64,000 nt of DNA from Streptomyces spiramyceticus. Lineage in GTDB: Bacteria; Actinomycetota; Actinomycetes; Streptomycetales; Streptomycetaceae. This document shows, piece by piece, positions 17,392 to 26,776 of the stretch; positions within the stretch are counted from its first letter, which is position 1; each line of letters begins with the position of its first letter. Where the stretch lies: contig NZ_JARBAX010000001.1 in assembly GCF_028807635.1 (NCBI RefSeq), positions 943,001 through 1,007,000 on the forward strand, written 5' to 3'. The notes under the pieces were generated by a model. That model did no database searches. It was not told the DNA's origin and worked only from the letters and a program-made list of their open reading frames with translations. The position numbers and the translations under genes are program-made.

Positions 17392-19404
17392 GTGAGTACG
17401 CCTTATCCCTTTACCGCCATCGTCGGACAGGACGATCTGCGGCTCGGTCTCCTGCTGAACGCCGTCTCGCCCGCAGTCGGTGGCGTGCTCGTGCGAGGTG
17501 AGAAGGGGACCGCCAAGTCGACTGCGGTACGTGCCCTTTCGGCGCTTATGCCGCAAGTTGCCGTTGTCGCCGGGTGCCGGTTCTCTTGTGCGCCCGGGGC
17601 GCCCGACCCGGCGTGTCCCGACGGGCCGCACGAGGTCGCGAGCGGCGTGTCGCGGGCTGCTCGGATGGTTGAGCTGCCCGTCGGCGCGTCCGAGGACCGG
17701 CTCGTCGGTGCGCTCGACATCGAGCGGGCGCTGGCCGAGGGTGTCAAGGCCTTCGAGCCGGGGCTGCTCGCCGACGCGCATCGCGGGATTCTGTACGTCG
17801 ACGAGGTCAACCTGCTGCACGATCACCTGGTCGACCTGCTGCTGGACGCCGCCGCCATGGGCGCGTCGTACGTCGAGCGTGAAGGTGTTTCCGTACGGCA
17901 CGCCTCCCGCTTCCTGCTCGTCGGGACGATGAACCCCGAAGAGGGCGAGCTGCGGCCTCAGTTGCTCGACCGGTTCGGGCTGACCGTGGAGGTGGCCGCC
18001 TCCCGGGAGACCGATCAGCGGGTGGAGGTCGTACGGCGCAGGCTTGCGTACGACGATGATCCGGCCGCGTTTGCCGCGAAGTGGGCCGGTGAAGAGGCCG
18101 CGCTGCGGGCGCGGATCGTGGCTGCGCGGGCGTTGCTGCCAGACGTACGGCTGGGCGACGGTGCGTTGCGGCAGATAGCCGCCACCTGCGCGGCCTTCGA
18201 GGTCGACGGTATGCGGGCCGACATTGTGATGGCCCGGACTGCTACGGCTCTGGCCGCTTGGGCGGGGCGCACCGACGTAATGGCCGAGGATGTGCGGCAG
18301 GCCGCGCTGCTGGCGCTTCCGCACCGGCGTCGGCGTAATCCGTTCGACGCGCCTGGGCTCGACGAGGACAAGCTCGACGACACGCTGGAGCAGAACAGCG
18401 GATCCGAGGACGACGATCCTGATCCCGACGGGCCAGGTGGGGGCGGGCAGCCGCCGCAGGGTGATGGCGGTGCTGACGACGGCTCGTCCGACTCGCCTGA
18501 TCAGCCCGGTGAGGCCGAGCCCGAGGCCGGGGAGGGGCAGCAGGCTCCCGCCGGGTCCGGTGGCGAGCAGGCTGCCGCCAGGGCGGGTGAGCCGTTCCGT
18601 ACGAAGGTCCTGAGCGTGCCCGGTCTGGGCGAGGGTGCTGCGGGGCGCCGGTCCCGTGCGCGTACCGAGCACGGTCGTACGACGGGCGCCCGGCGGCCTC
18701 AAGGGGCGCTCACGAAGCTGCACTTGGCGGCCACCGTGCAGGCCGCCGCGCCGCATCAGCGGGCGCGGGGGCGCAGTGGGCGCGGTCTTGTGGTGCGCCG
18801 CGACGATCTGCGGCAGGCGACGCGGGAGGGGCGTGAGGGGAACCTCGTGCTGTTCGTCGTGGACGCGTCCGGGTCGATGGCTGCCCGGCAGCGGATGAGC
18901 GCGGTCAAGGGGGCTGTTCTTTCGCTGCTGCTCGATGCCTATCAGCGGCGGGACAAAGTGGGGCTGGTGACGTTCCGGGGGAAGGACGCGGAGCTTGTGC
19001 TTCCGCCTACGTCGTCCGTGGATGCGGCCGCCGCACGGCTGGAGATCCTGCCCACGGGCGGGCGTACGCCGCTGTCGGCGGGGCTGCTGAAGGCGCACGA
19101 CGTGCTGCGCGTGGAGCGGTTGCGGGATCCGTCGCGGCGTCCGCTGCTGGTCGTCGTGACCGACGGGCGGGCGACCGGCGGGCCGGAGCCGGTGGCTCTG
19201 GCCGCGCGGGCCGCCCGGCTGCACGAGATCGAGGGTGTCGCCTCCGTGGTCGTGGACTGCGAGTCCGGGCCCGTACGGCTCGGTCTGGCCGGTGATCTGG
19301 CGCGTGAACTGGGCGGCAACGCCGTCACGCTCGAGGAGCTGCGGGCCGACAGCATTGCCGGGCTCGTCAAGGACGTACAGGGAACGAACAGGAGGGCAGC
19401 CTGA
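17392..19404 (+). CDS. magnesium/cobalt chelatase ATPase, ChlI-ChlD fusion
   Basis: 670 residues. The N-terminal AAA+ ATPase (ChlI-like, about 1-330) has Walker A RGEKGTAKST, Walker B GILYVDEVNLL and the arginine/sensor region LVGTMNPEEGELRPQLLDRFG. A long acidic Pro/Gly/Glu-rich linker (about 345-400) leads to a C-terminal von Willebrand A domain (ChlD-like) with the MIDAS motif DASGSMAARQ and VTDGRATGG. With CobN it should form the ATP-driven cobalt chelatase, replacing the CobS/CobT pair of alphaproteobacteria. Start is GTG with GGAGG nine bases upstream; stop overlaps the cobO start. Confidence 0.93.
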   Translation: MSTPYPFTAIVGQDDLRLGLLLNAVSPAVGGVLVRGEKGTAKSTAVRALSALMPQVAVVAGCRFSCAPGAPDPACPDGPHEVASGVSRAARMVELPVGASEDRLVGALDIERALAEGVKAFEPGLLADAHRGILYVDEVNLLHDHLVDLLLDAAAMGASYVEREGVSVRHASRFLLVGTMNPEEGELRPQLLDRFGLTVEVAASRETDQRVEVVRRRLAYDDDPAAFAAKWAGEEAALRARIVAARALLPDVRLGDGALRQIAATCAAFEVDGMRADIVMARTATALAAWAGRTDVMAEDVRQAALLALPHRRRRNPFDAPGLDEDKLDDTLEQNSGSEDDDPDPDGPGGGGQPPQGDGGADDGSSDSPDQPGEAEPEAGEGQQAPAGSGGEQAAARAGEPFRTKVLSVPGLGEGAAGRRSRARTEHGRTTGARRPQGALTKLHLAATVQAAAPHQRARGRSGRGLVVRRDDLRQATREGREGNLVLFVVDASGSMAARQRMSAVKGAVLSLLLDAYQRRDKVGLVTFRGKDAELVLPPTSSVDAAAARLEILPTGGRTPLSAGLLKAHDVLRVERLRDPSRRPLLVVVTDGRATGGPEPVALAARAARLHEIEGVASVVVDCESGPVRLGLAGDLARELGGNAVTLEELRADSIAGLVKDVQGTNRRAA

Positions 19405-20003
19405 TGCCGCAGGGACAGCCGAGCGTCGTACCGGAAGACGGGCTCACCACGCGTCAGCGGCGCAACCGGCCGCTCGTCGTCGTGCACACGGGGATCGGGA
19501 AGGGCAAGTCGACCGCGGCCTTCGGGCTTGCGCTGCGGGCCTGGAACCAGGGGTGGCCGATCGGGGTGTTCCAGTTCGTCAAGTCGGCGAAGTGGAAGGT
19601 CGGCGAGGAGAACGCGCTGAAGGTGCTGGGCGCGAGCGGCGAGGGCGGGTCCGTCGCCTGGCACAAGATGGGCGAGGGCTGGTCGTGGGTGCAGCGCGAC
19701 TCGCAGCTCGACAACGAGGCGGCGGCGCGTGAGGGGTGGGAGCAGGTCAAGCGGGACCTGGCCGCCGAGACGTACAAGCTCTATGTGCTGGACGAGTTTG
19801 CTTACCCGATGCACTGGGGGTGGGTGGACGTCGACGAGGTGGTCGCGGTGCTGCGGGACCGGCCCGGGACGCAGCATGTCGTGATCACCGGGCGCAACGC
19901 TCCCGAGAAGCTGGTCGAGGCCGCCGACCTGGTGACCGACATGTCCAAGGTCAAACACCCCATGGACGCGGGCCAGAAGGGGCAGCGGGGCATCGAGTGG
20001 TAG
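19404..20003 (+). CDS. cobO: cob(I)yrinic acid a,c-diamide adenosyltransferase CobO
   Basis: 199 residues; transfers the 5'-deoxyadenosyl group of ATP to reduced cobalt (BtuR/CobO/CobP family). P-loop is HTGIGKGKSTAAFG; further family blocks are FQFVKSAKWKVGEENAL, GEGWSWVQRDS and LYVLDEFAYPMHWGWVD, and VVITGRNAPEKLVEAADLVTDM. Its ATG shares a base with the upstream TGA, and it overlaps cobB by a few bases. Confidence 0.95.
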   Translation: MPQGQPSVVPEDGLTTRQRRNRPLVVVHTGIGKGKSTAAFGLALRAWNQGWPIGVFQFVKSAKWKVGEENALKVLGASGEGGSVAWHKMGEGWSWVQRDSQLDNEAAAREGWEQVKRDLAAETYKLYVLDEFAYPMHWGWVDVDEVVAVLRDRPGTQHVVITGRNAPEKLVEAADLVTDMSKVKHPMDAGQKGQRGIEW

Positions 20004-21352
20004 CACGTCTTGTTGTCGCCGCGCCGTCGTCGGGGAGTGGGAAGACCACTGTCGCGACCGGGCTGATGGCTGCCTTCGCGGCGCGGGGGCTGTGCGTCTC
20101 GCCGCACAAGGTGGGGCCCGATTACATCGACCCCGGGTATCACGCACTGGCCACTGGGCGGCCCGGGCGCAACCTTGATGCGTACCTGTGCGGGACCGAT
20201 TTGGTCGCGCCGTTGTTCGCTCATGGGGCTGCCGGGTGCGATGTGGCGGTCGTCGAGGGCGTGATGGGGTTGTACGACGGGGCGTCGGGGCAGGGCGAAC
20301 TCGCGTCCACGGCGCAGATTTCCAAGCTGCTGCGGGCGCCGGTGGTGCTGGTCGTCGACGCGTCTTCGCAGTCGCGGTCGGTGGCGGCGCTGGTGCACGG
20401 CTTCGCGTCGTGGGATCCGGAGGTGCGGATCGGCGGCGTGATCCTGAACAAGGTGGGCTCGGAGCGGCACGAGGAGTTGCTGCGGGAAGCGCTGGACGCG
20501 TCCGGGGTGCCGGTGCTGGGGGCTCTGCGGCGGGGGAAGCAGGTGCGGACGCCTTCGCGGCACCTTGGGCTGGTGCCGGTCGCCGAGCGGCGGGCGGATG
20601 CGGTGGAGGCGGTTGCTGCGCTGGCGGAGCAGGTGCGGGCGGGGTGCGACCTGGATGCGGTGCTCGCCCTGGCCCGGAGTGCGCCGGAGCTCGGCGTGAC
20701 TGCGTGGGAGCCCGGGGTTGCGCGGGCCGCGGACGGGCCGAGTTCGTCCGCACGGCCTGTTGTGGCCGTCGCCTCCGGGGCCGCGTTCACGTTCTCGTAC
20801 GCCGAGCATGCGGAGTTGCTCTCTGCCGCCGGGGCCGAGGTCGTGCCGTTCGATCCCTTGCGGGACGAGCGGCTGCCCGACGGGACCCGGGGGCTCGTCA
20901 TCGGCGGCGGCTTCCCCGAGGTGTACGCCCCGGAGCTGTCCGGCAATGAGCCGTTGCGCAAGGCCGTTGCCGAGCTGGCGTTGTCCGGGGCGCCCGTTGC
21001 CGCCGAGTGTGCCGGGTTGCTCTATCTGTCGCGGTCTCTCGACGGGCAGCCCATGTGCGGGGTGCTCGATGCGGAGGCGCGGATGTCGGAGCGGCTGACG
21101 CTGGGGTATCGGGAAGCGGTTGCGGTTTCCGACAGTTCGCTTGCCGCCGTCGGGGCTCGGATGCGCGGGCACGAGTTTCACCGGACGGTGATCGAGCCCG
21201 GGGCCGGTGCGGCTCCCGCATGGGGGATGCATCTTCCCGAGCGGCGGGTCGAGGGGTTCGTACAACAGGGTGTGCATGCCAGCTATCTGCATACCCACTG
21301 GGCTGCCGATCCCGGCATGGCCAAGAGATTTGTCGAGAGGTGTGCGGGATGA
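19997..21352 (+). CDS. cobB: cobyrinate/hydrogenobyrinate a,c-diamide synthase CobB/CbiA
   Basis: 451 residues; ATP- and glutamine-dependent amidation of the a and c carboxylates. The synthetase domain has P-loop APSSGSGKTTVA, then PHKVGPDYIDPGYH and EGVMGLYDG; the glutaminase domain has nucleophile Cys in AAECAGLLYLS and HIS in YLHTHWAADP. Start GTG lies inside the end of cobO (the sequence GTGGTAG supplies both), so the genes are coupled. Stop overlaps the cobI start. Confidence 0.95.
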   Translation: MVARLVVAAPSSGSGKTTVATGLMAAFAARGLCVSPHKVGPDYIDPGYHALATGRPGRNLDAYLCGTDLVAPLFAHGAAGCDVAVVEGVMGLYDGASGQGELASTAQISKLLRAPVVLVVDASSQSRSVAALVHGFASWDPEVRIGGVILNKVGSERHEELLREALDASGVPVLGALRRGKQVRTPSRHLGLVPVAERRADAVEAVAALAEQVRAGCDLDAVLALARSAPELGVTAWEPGVARAADGPSSSARPVVAVASGAAFTFSYAEHAELLSAAGAEVVPFDPLRDERLPDGTRGLVIGGGFPEVYAPELSGNEPLRKAVAELALSGAPVAAECAGLLYLSRSLDGQPMCGVLDAEARMSERLTLGYREAVAVSDSSLAAVGARMRGHEFHRTVIEPGAGAAPAWGMHLPERRVEGFVQQGVHASYLHTHWAADPGMAKRFVERCAG

Positions 21353-22119
21353 GCGGCATGAGCGGCATGATCACAAAGCTGACCGGTGTCGGCGTCGGGC
21401 CCGGCGATCCTGAACTGGTGACCGTGAAGGGCGTCAATGCCCTTCGGGACGCGGCCGTCGTGGTCGTACCGGTAATGGCTGCGGCCGATGGAACAGATGT
21501 CGGCGAACCCGGCCGGGCCGAGGCGACCGTGCTGCATTACGTCGATGCGGCAAAGGTCGTCCGGGTCGTCTTCGCGCTCAATGAGCGCGAAGACCGCGCG
21601 CGGCGCGAAGCCGCTTGGGACGCGGCAGGGGCGCGGGTCGCCGAACTGCTGCGTGCGCACGGCACGGTGGCGTTCGCGACGATCGGTGATCCCAACGTCT
21701 ACTCGACGTTCACGTATCTCGCGCAGACGATCCTCGGTCTGGTGCCCGGTACGGAGGTGGTGACCGTGCCCGGCATCACCGCCATGCAGGATCTGGCGGC
21801 CCGTAGCGGTGCCGTCCTGACCGAAGGCACGGAGCCGCTGACCCTCGTGCCCGTGACGGCCGGTTCGGCTGTGCTGAAGGAGGCCCTTGAGGGGCCCGGG
21901 ACGGTCGTGGCGTACAAGTTCGGGCGGCTGGCCGGCGAGGTGGCGACCGCGCTGCGCGAGACCGGACGTACCGAGGACGCGGTGTGGGGATCCGCGCTCG
22001 GGCTGGCCGAGGAATCGATTCGGCCTGCGTCGGAGCTCGCCGACGGCGGATCGCTTCCGTATCTCTCGACTCTCATCGCGCCGGCGCGGCGCGAGGGCGG
22101 GCGCGGGGGCAAGTTGTGA
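21349..22119 (+). CDS. cobI: precorrin-2 C20-methyltransferase CobI
   Basis: 256 residues of the class III (tetrapyrrole) SAM-dependent methylase fold. N-terminal SAM motif GVGVGPGDPELVTVKGVNAL is characteristic for C20-methyltransferases; later motifs are TIGDPNVYSTF and VPGITAMQDLAARSG. It makes precorrin-3A from precorrin-2. ATG overlaps the cobB stop; a second in-frame ATG six codons later (MITKLTGVG) is a possible alternative. The gene converges with the inverted ZIP gene with only two bases between stops. Confidence 0.93.
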   Translation: MSGMSGMITKLTGVGVGPGDPELVTVKGVNALRDAAVVVVPVMAAADGTDVGEPGRAEATVLHYVDAAKVVRVVFALNEREDRARREAAWDAAGARVAELLRAHGTVAFATIGDPNVYSTFTYLAQTILGLVPGTEVVTVPGITAMQDLAARSGAVLTEGTEPLTLVPVTAGSAVLKEALEGPGTVVAYKFGRLAGEVATALRETGRTEDAVWGSALGLAEESIRPASELADGGSLPYLSTLIAPARREGGRGGKL

Positions 22120-22121
22120 GA

Positions 22122-22844
22122 TCAGCCCGCCACGCCCACCATCAGCCAGATGAAGGCCACTCCCGCGACCGTGCACAGCAGCGTGGAGCGGGCCGGGTGT
22201 TCGTGGTGGGCTTCGGGGAGGATTTCGACGGCCGCGAGGTAGAGCAGGGCGCCGCCGAAGAAGCCCAGATAGCTTCCGAGGAGTTCCTCCGGAAGGGTGA
22301 ACAGCGAGGTGGACGCCGCGCCGATCACGGGCGCCAGGGCGTCCGCGATCAGCATCGTCACGGCCTTGCCGCGCTTGTTTCCGTACAGGCTCGTGAGCGT
22401 GTAGGTGTTGAATCCGTCCGCGAAATCGTGGGTGACGACGGCGAGCGCGACGGTCGTGCCCATGCCGTCGCCGACCTGGAATGCCGCGCCGATCGCGATG
22501 CCGTCCATCAGGCTGTGGCCGACCATGGCCGCCGCTGCCGTCAGCCCGACCTGGGGGGTGCGTTTTTCGCTCGCGCCGTGTGCCGCCCGGCGTACGGCGA
22601 GCAGGCGTTCCACCAGGTGGGCCGTCAGAAAGCCGCCGACGAACAGCAGCAGAGCCTGTGGCACCCCGTAAAGATCGTCGCCCGCGGCCTCCATCGCCTC
22701 CGGCAGCAGGTCCAGGCCGACGACGCCCAGCATCAGCCCGCCCGCCAGGCCCAGCACCAAGTGGCGGCGGTCGGTGACGCGCTGGGCGACCCACCCGCCG
22801 AACAGCGTCATGAGGAACGCGCCGAGCGCGACGAAGACCGCCAT
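22122..22844 (-). CDS. ZIP-family metal transporter inverted within the cob cluster
   Basis: 240 residues, seven to eight hydrophobic helices. The metal-binding helices carry MVGHSLMDGIAIGAAF and VVTHDFADGFNTYTL, the paired H-x-x-x-D/H-D motifs of ZIP permeases, plus DLLPEA near the N-terminus and EILPEAHHEHP near the C-terminus. ZIP proteins import divalent metals (usually zinc or iron; sometimes cobalt, nickel or manganese) into the cytoplasm. It is the only opposite-strand gene within the cobalamin region, tail-to-tail with cobI and divergent from cobM. Cobalt supply for CobN is an inference from context. No riboswitch or Zur-like site is obvious upstream. Confidence 0.88.
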   Translation of the reverse strand: MAVFVALGAFLMTLFGGWVAQRVTDRRHLVLGLAGGLMLGVVGLDLLPEAMEAAGDDLYGVPQALLLFVGGFLTAHLVERLLAVRRAAHGASEKRTPQVGLTAAAAMVGHSLMDGIAIGAAFQVGDGMGTTVALAVVTHDFADGFNTYTLTSLYGNKRGKAVTMLIADALAPVIGAASTSLFTLPEELLGSYLGFFGGALLYLAAVEILPEAHHEHPARSTLLCTVAGVAFIWLMVGVAG

Positions 22845-22944
22845 GTGCTCTTGCTAGCCGATTGACCCGCCGCTTCGCACATCCAACTTCCGCCCCGTTA
22901 CATCCGATTCGCCTGATTCACCCCGTTTCGAGAGGACCTCACTC

Positions 22945-23790
22945 ATGGCCGATGCCCCCACCGGCAAGGTGACCTTCGTCGGCGCCGGCCCTGGCGCCGC
23001 CGACCTGCTGACCTTCCGCGCCGCGCGAGCCATCGCCAAAGCCGACGTCGTGATCTGGGCGGCCAGCCTGGTGCAGGCCGAAATCCTGGAGCACGCGCGC
23101 GAGGGCGCCGAAATCCTGGACTCGGCGGCGATGTCCCTGGAGGACGTGGTCGCGGTGTACGAGCGGGCTCTGCGGGACGGTCTGAAGGTCGCCCGTGTGC
23201 ACTCCGGCGACCCCGCCCTGTGGGGCGGCACGCAGGAGCAGGTCGACCGGTGCGACGAGCTCGGTCTGGCCGTCGAGATCGTGCCGGGCGTCTCGTCCTT
23301 CTCGGCGGTCGCCGCGATCGCGCAGCGCGAGCTGACGATTCCCGAGGTCGCGCAGTCCGTGATCCTGACCCGTCTCGGCGGCGGCAAGACGCCGATGCCG
23401 CCCGGTGAGGAGGTGCGGGAGTTCGCGCGGCACGGCACGACGATGGCCGTGTTCCTGTCGGCGGCCCGGTCGGGGCAGCTGACGGCGGAGCTGCTGGAGG
23501 GCGGCTACCCGACGGACACCCCGGTCGTCATCGCATACCAGGTCACCTGGCCGGAGGAGTTGGTGCTGCGGTGCACCATCGCGACGCTGGAGGAGACGGT
23601 GAAGGAGCACAAGCTCTGGAAGCACACGCTCTTCCTGGTGGGGCCCGCGCTGGCCGCGTCCGGCACGCGCTCGCACCTCTACCACCCGGGGCACTTCCAC
23701 GGCTTCCGGCGGGCCGACCGGGCGGCGCGGGCCGCGCTGCGCGCGGCGCAGAAGTCCGCAGAGGTGAATACGGAGAAGTCCGGGTCATGA
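22945..23790 (+). CDS. cobM: precorrin-4 C11-methyltransferase CobM
   Basis: 281 residues, class III SAM methylase. Motifs are KVTFVGAGPGAADLLTFRAA, VIWAASLVQAEIL (the LV of C11-methylases), HSGDPALWGGTQEQ and GVSSFSAVAA. It converts precorrin-4 to precorrin-5. ATG with GAGAGGACC ten bases upstream; its TGA overlaps the next ATG. This gene opens the second block of the cluster after the ZIP gene and probably has its own promoter in the 100-base space before it, although readthrough from cobI is possible. Confidence 0.94.
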   Translation: MADAPTGKVTFVGAGPGAADLLTFRAARAIAKADVVIWAASLVQAEILEHAREGAEILDSAAMSLEDVVAVYERALRDGLKVARVHSGDPALWGGTQEQVDRCDELGLAVEIVPGVSSFSAVAAIAQRELTIPEVAQSVILTRLGGGKTPMPPGEEVREFARHGTTMAVFLSAARSGQLTAELLEGGYPTDTPVVIAYQVTWPEELVLRCTIATLEETVKEHKLWKHTLFLVGPALAASGTRSHLYHPGHFHGFRRADRAARAALRAAQKSAEVNTEKSGS

Positions 23791-25070
23791 TCACTGTTGT
23801 GGGTACGGGGACGGGCGCCCCGCTCTCCCCCGACGCCCGTGCGGCGCTCGACGCCGCCGGTCTTGTCGTCGGCGGGCGGCGCCACCTGGACGCCGCCGGG
23901 CTGCCCGACGGCACGGCCCGGGTGGTGCTCGGGCCGCTCGCGCCCGCACTGGACGCGGTCGCGGAGCATCTGGCCAAGCACGCGGGCAGCGCTGGCAGCG
24001 GGGCTGTGGTGCTGGCCTCCGGCGATCCCGGGTTCTTCGGGATCGTACGGGCGCTGGCCGAGCGCTTCGGCGCGGACGCTCTGGATGTACGGCCCGGGGC
24101 ACCCTCCGTCGCGGTCGCCTTCGCACGGCTCGGGCTGCCGTGGGACGACGCGGTCGTCGTCAGTGCGCACGGGCGGGCGCTGCGGACCGCCGTGAACGTG
24201 TGCCGGGCGCACCCGAAGACGGCCGTCCTGACCGGCCCCGGCGCCGGGCCCGCCGAACTGGGCGCCGCGCTCGCCCGTACCGGCATTCCGCGCACCCTCG
24301 TCGTCGCTTCCGCCCTCGGCGACCCGGCGGGCGAGAGCGTCGAGCACCTCTCCCCCGCCGAAGCCGCGGCGCGCGACTGGCCGGGGGCGGTCAGCGTCGT
24401 CGTATGCCTGGACGAGGCGCGGGCGCTGGCGCCGGTGCAGCGGACGGTCGCCGGGCGCGGTGCGGGGCCGGGCGGATGGGCCCTGCCCGAGGATGCGTTC
24501 GAGCACCGCGATTCGATGATCACCAAGTACGAGGTACGGGCCCTGGCGCTGGCCAGGCTCGGCCCCCGTCTCGGCGACCTGGTGTGGGACATCGGCGCCG
24601 GGTCGGGATCCGTTGCCGTGGAGTGCGCGCGGCTCGGTGCGGCCGCGGTCGCCGTGGAGAAGACCCACGACGGCGTCGAGCGCGTACGGGCGAACGCCGC
24701 CGCGCACGGCGTGGACGTACAGACGGTGCACGGCGCCGCGCCCACGGTGCTGTCCCAGCTGCCCGAGCCCGACGCGGTGTTCGTCGGCGGCGGCGGGCGC
24801 GAACTGCCCGCCATCGTCGCGGCGTGCGCCCGGCGTGCACGGCGCACGGTCGTGGTCGCCCTGGCGGCGCTCGACAGGGTGCCCGCGGTACGCGCCGCTC
24901 TGTCGGCCGCCGGCTTCGAACCCGAGGGCGTACTGCTGCAGTCGTCCCGCCTCGCGCCGCTGCCCGGGGACGTGACCCGGCTCGCGGCGGCCAACCCCGT
25001 CTTCCTGCTGTGGGGTCATCGCCCCGCAGAACCCGTAGCAGAACCCGTAATTGAAGGAGCAGTTCAGTGA
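23787..25070 (+). CDS. cobL: precorrin-6Y C5,15-methyltransferase (decarboxylating), CbiE-CbiT fusion (CobL)
   Basis: 427 residues in two domains. Residues about 1-200 are a class III methylase (CbiE-like; LASGDPGFFGIVRALAERFG). Residues about 225-420 are a class I Rossmann methylase (CbiT-like) with the SAM motif VWDIGAGSGSVAVECAR after DSMITKYEVRALAL. The protein methylates C5 and C15 and decarboxylates the C12 acetate to give precorrin-8X. Start ATG overlaps cobM; GTG of the next gene overlaps its stop. Confidence 0.94.
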   Translation: MITVVGTGTGAPLSPDARAALDAAGLVVGGRRHLDAAGLPDGTARVVLGPLAPALDAVAEHLAKHAGSAGSGAVVLASGDPGFFGIVRALAERFGADALDVRPGAPSVAVAFARLGLPWDDAVVVSAHGRALRTAVNVCRAHPKTAVLTGPGAGPAELGAALARTGIPRTLVVASALGDPAGESVEHLSPAEAAARDWPGAVSVVVCLDEARALAPVQRTVAGRGAGPGGWALPEDAFEHRDSMITKYEVRALALARLGPRLGDLVWDIGAGSGSVAVECARLGAAAVAVEKTHDGVERVRANAAAHGVDVQTVHGAAPTVLSQLPEPDAVFVGGGGRELPAIVAACARRARRTVVVALAALDRVPAVRAALSAAGFEPEGVLLQSSRLAPLPGDVTRLAAANPVFLLWGHRPAEPVAEPVIEGAVQ

Positions 25071-26776
25071 TCGGCCTCATCTCAGCCACGGCGGCAGGCG
25101 CCGTGGCCCGCGACCGGCTGGCCGCGGCCTGGCCCGGGCGTACCCGCGTGTACGAGGGCCCGGTACGGGAGGCTGTCGGGCGTGCCTTCGCGGAGTGCGA
25201 GCAGTTGGTGTGCTTCCTCGCGACGGGCGCGGTCGTACGGCTGATCGCCCCGCTCCTCGCCGACAAGGCGTCGGACCCGGGCGTGGTGTGCGTCGACGAG
25301 GCGCAGCGCCACGCGGTGTCCCTGCTCGGCGGCCACGGCGGCGGCGCGAACGAGCTGGCGCTCGCGGTGTCCGAGGTGCTGGCCTGCGCCCCCGTCGTCA
25401 CGACGGCGACGGACGCCACGGACGTCCCGGGCCTGGACACGCTGGGCTGGCCCGTCGAGGGCGCGACAGCGACGGTGACCCGCGCGATCCTGGACGGCAC
25501 CCCGGTGACGCTGGAGGCGGACGCGGTGTGGCCGCTGCCGCCGCTGCCGGGGAATGTGACGCGGGCGGGTACGGGACCGGCGGCGGACGCCGTGCTGCGC
25601 GTGACCGACCGCGTGGTCGAGATCGGCGAGCGGGAGGTCGTGCTGCGGCCGCCGTCGCTGGTCGTCGGCGTGGGGGCCAGCAAGGGGGCTTCCGTCGACG
25701 AGGTGTTCGGGCTCGTCGAGGAGACGCTGGCGGGCGCCGGACTCTCGGCGCGTTCCGTCGCCGCGCTCGCCACCGTCGACGCCAAGGCCGACGAGGCCGG
25801 GATCGTGGGGGCCGCCGCTCGGCTCGGGGTGCCCCTGACGACATACGCCGCCGAAGAGCTCGCCCGTATCGACGTACCGAATCCCTCGGGGGCTCCGCTC
25901 GCCGCTGTCGGGACGCCGTCCGTCGCGGAGGCCGCCGCGCTCGTCGGCGGGGGTGAACTCCTCGTGCCGAAGCGGAAATCGGCCCCCGAGGGGCGTGCCG
26001 CGATGGCCACCTGTGCCGTCGTACGCAAGGAGCCGCGCGGGCGGCTCGCGGTCGTCGGACTCGGGCCCGGCGCACGCGATCTGCTGACGCCGCGCGCCCG
26101 GGAGGAGATCCGGCGGGCGTCGGTGCTCGTCGGGCTCGACCAGTACGTCGACCAGATCAGGGACCTGCTGCGGCCGGGAACGCGCGTCCTGGAGTCGGGG
26201 CTCGGCGCCGAGAAGGAGCGGGCCCGTACCGCTGTCGCCGAGGCCCGCGCAGGACATGCCGTCGCGCTCATCGGGTCCGGTGACGCGGGCGTGTACGCCA
26301 TGGCGTCGCCCGCCCTGGCCGAGGCGAGCGACGACATCGACGTCGTCGGCGTACCGGGCGTGACGGCGGCGCTCGCCGCCGCCGCGATCCTGGGGGCGCC
26401 GCTCGGCCACGACCACGTCTCGATCAGCCTGTCCGACCTGCACACGCCGTGGGAGGTCATCGAGCGGCGCGTACGGGCCGCGGCGGAGGCCGACATCGTC
26501 GTCACGTTCTACAACCCGCGCAGCCGGGGCCGCGACTGGCAGCTCCCCAAGGCGCTGTCGATCCTCGCGGAACACCGCGAGCCCACGACGCCCGTGGGTG
26601 TCGTACGGAACGCCTCGCGACCGGACGGAACAAGCCGCCTCACCACGATCGCCGCACTCGACCCGGCGACCGTCGACATGATGACCGTCGTGGTCGTCGG
26701 CAACACCGCCGCCCGCGAGATCGCCGGCCGCATGGTGACACCGCGCGGCTACCGCTGGCAGACGGAGGGTTCGTAA
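25067..26776 (+). CDS. cobJ: CbiG-CobJ fusion: cobalamin biosynthesis protein plus precorrin-3B C17-methyltransferase
   Basis: 569 residues. The N-terminal part (about 1-320) is CbiG-like: IGLISATAAGAVARDRLAAA, CFLATGAVVRLIAP, LLGGHGGGANELA and the C-terminal VGVGASKGASVDEVF / TVDAKADEAGI motifs. The C-terminal part (about 325-569) is a class III methylase, GRLAVVGLGPGARDLLTPRA, IGSGDAGVYAMASP, VTFYNPRSRGRDWQL, typical of CobJ/CbiH. CobJ contracts the ring by methylating C17; CbiG opens the delta-lactone in the early-cobalt route. The fusion brings both ring-contraction steps together. GTG start, coupled to cobL; stop overlaps cobH start. Confidence 0.93.
   Translation: MIGLISATAAGAVARDRLAAAWPGRTRVYEGPVREAVGRAFAECEQLVCFLATGAVVRLIAPLLADKASDPGVVCVDEAQRHAVSLLGGHGGGANELALAVSEVLACAPVVTTATDATDVPGLDTLGWPVEGATATVTRAILDGTPVTLEADAVWPLPPLPGNVTRAGTGPAADAVLRVTDRVVEIGEREVVLRPPSLVVGVGASKGASVDEVFGLVEETLAGAGLSARSVAALATVDAKADEAGIVGAAARLGVPLTTYAAEELARIDVPNPSGAPLAAVGTPSVAEAAALVGGGELLVPKRKSAPEGRAAMATCAVVRKEPRGRLAVVGLGPGARDLLTPRAREEIRRASVLVGLDQYVDQIRDLLRPGTRVLESGLGAEKERARTAVAEARAGHAVALIGSGDAGVYAMASPALAEASDDIDVVGVPGVTAALAAAAILGAPLGHDHVSISLSDLHTPWEVIERRVRAAAEADIVVTFYNPRSRGRDWQLPKALSILAEHREPTTPVGVVRNASRPDGTSRLTTIAALDPATVDMMTVVVVGNTAAREIAGRMVTPRGYRWQTEGS

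Noticed and set aside
17335..19224. A 629-codon minus-strand frame opposite the chelatase ATPase gene
   Set aside because: No recognisable domain; explained by third-position GC bias of the forward gene.
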